Shown: in pieces, positions 5,960-5,978 of the stretch
Layout: each line of letters begins with the position of its first letter
How positions within the stretch are numbered: the stretch's first letter is position 1
NCBI GenBank assembly: GCA_938023885.1
Contig: CALJCU010000659.1
Location: 1 to 5,978 of the forward strand
Source of the DNA: an uncultured Prevotella sp.
GTDB taxonomy: Bacteria; Bacteroidota; Bacteroidia; Bacteroidales; Bacteroidaceae
Reading direction: 5' to 3'
Length of the DNA stretch: 5,978 nucleotides
Notes under the pieces: model-generated
The model's input: the letters and a program-made list of their open reading frames with translations, nothing else
Told to the model about the DNA's origin: nothing
Databases searched by the model: none
Program-made: the position numbers and the translations under genes

Positions 5960-5978
5960 TTAAAACCTTTCCAATTCT

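Overview
The window reads as an ordinary chromosomal segment of a Bacteroidetes bacterium, most likely a Prevotella-like member of the Bacteroidales. The signs are a 450-residue Bacteroidetes-type glucose-6-phosphate isomerase, a divergent MnmA of the Bacteroidales kind, A-rich leaders without strong Shine-Dalgarno sequences, and two exact copies of the octamer TAATTTTG, which fits the Bacteroides -7 consensus TAnnTTTG. The genus is an inference from protein style, not a database result.

Layout. (1) 23-415, plus strand: a small GxxExxY-family protein with PD-(D/E)xK nuclease-like residues, visibly more AT-rich than the rest. (2) 416-610: an AT-rich intergenic region with a perfect tandem 11-bp repeat, three spaced AAGA-loop-TCTT dyads and a -7 box very close to the next start. 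(3) 611-1963: pgi. (4) 2003-2731: a HAD hydrolase of the beta-phosphoglucomutase/CbbY group. (5) 2794-3414: an exported protein of unknown function with a carboxypeptidase-regulatory-like beta domain and a charged tail. (6) 3417-4502: mnmA, tRNA 2-thiouridylase. (7) 4507-5424: a CvfB-like protein with three S1-like segments and a winged helix. (8) 5366-5930, minus strand: a NUDIX hydrolase interrupted by a frameshift, whose 3' end overlaps gene 7 by 59 bp.

Genes 3 to 7 run in one direction with gaps of 39, 62, 2 and 4 bp, so they could be one transcript. The last three (exported protein, mnmA, CvfB-like) are packed tightly enough for translational coupling. The content is housekeeping: central sugar phosphate metabolism (pgi, HAD phosphatase/mutase) followed by tRNA modification and an RNA-binding regulator. 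I see no mobile element, CRISPR array, RNA gene or defence island. The features most worth checking are the broken NUDIX gene, the convergent coding overlap and the repeat-rich region upstream of pgi. I found no convincing new biological system.
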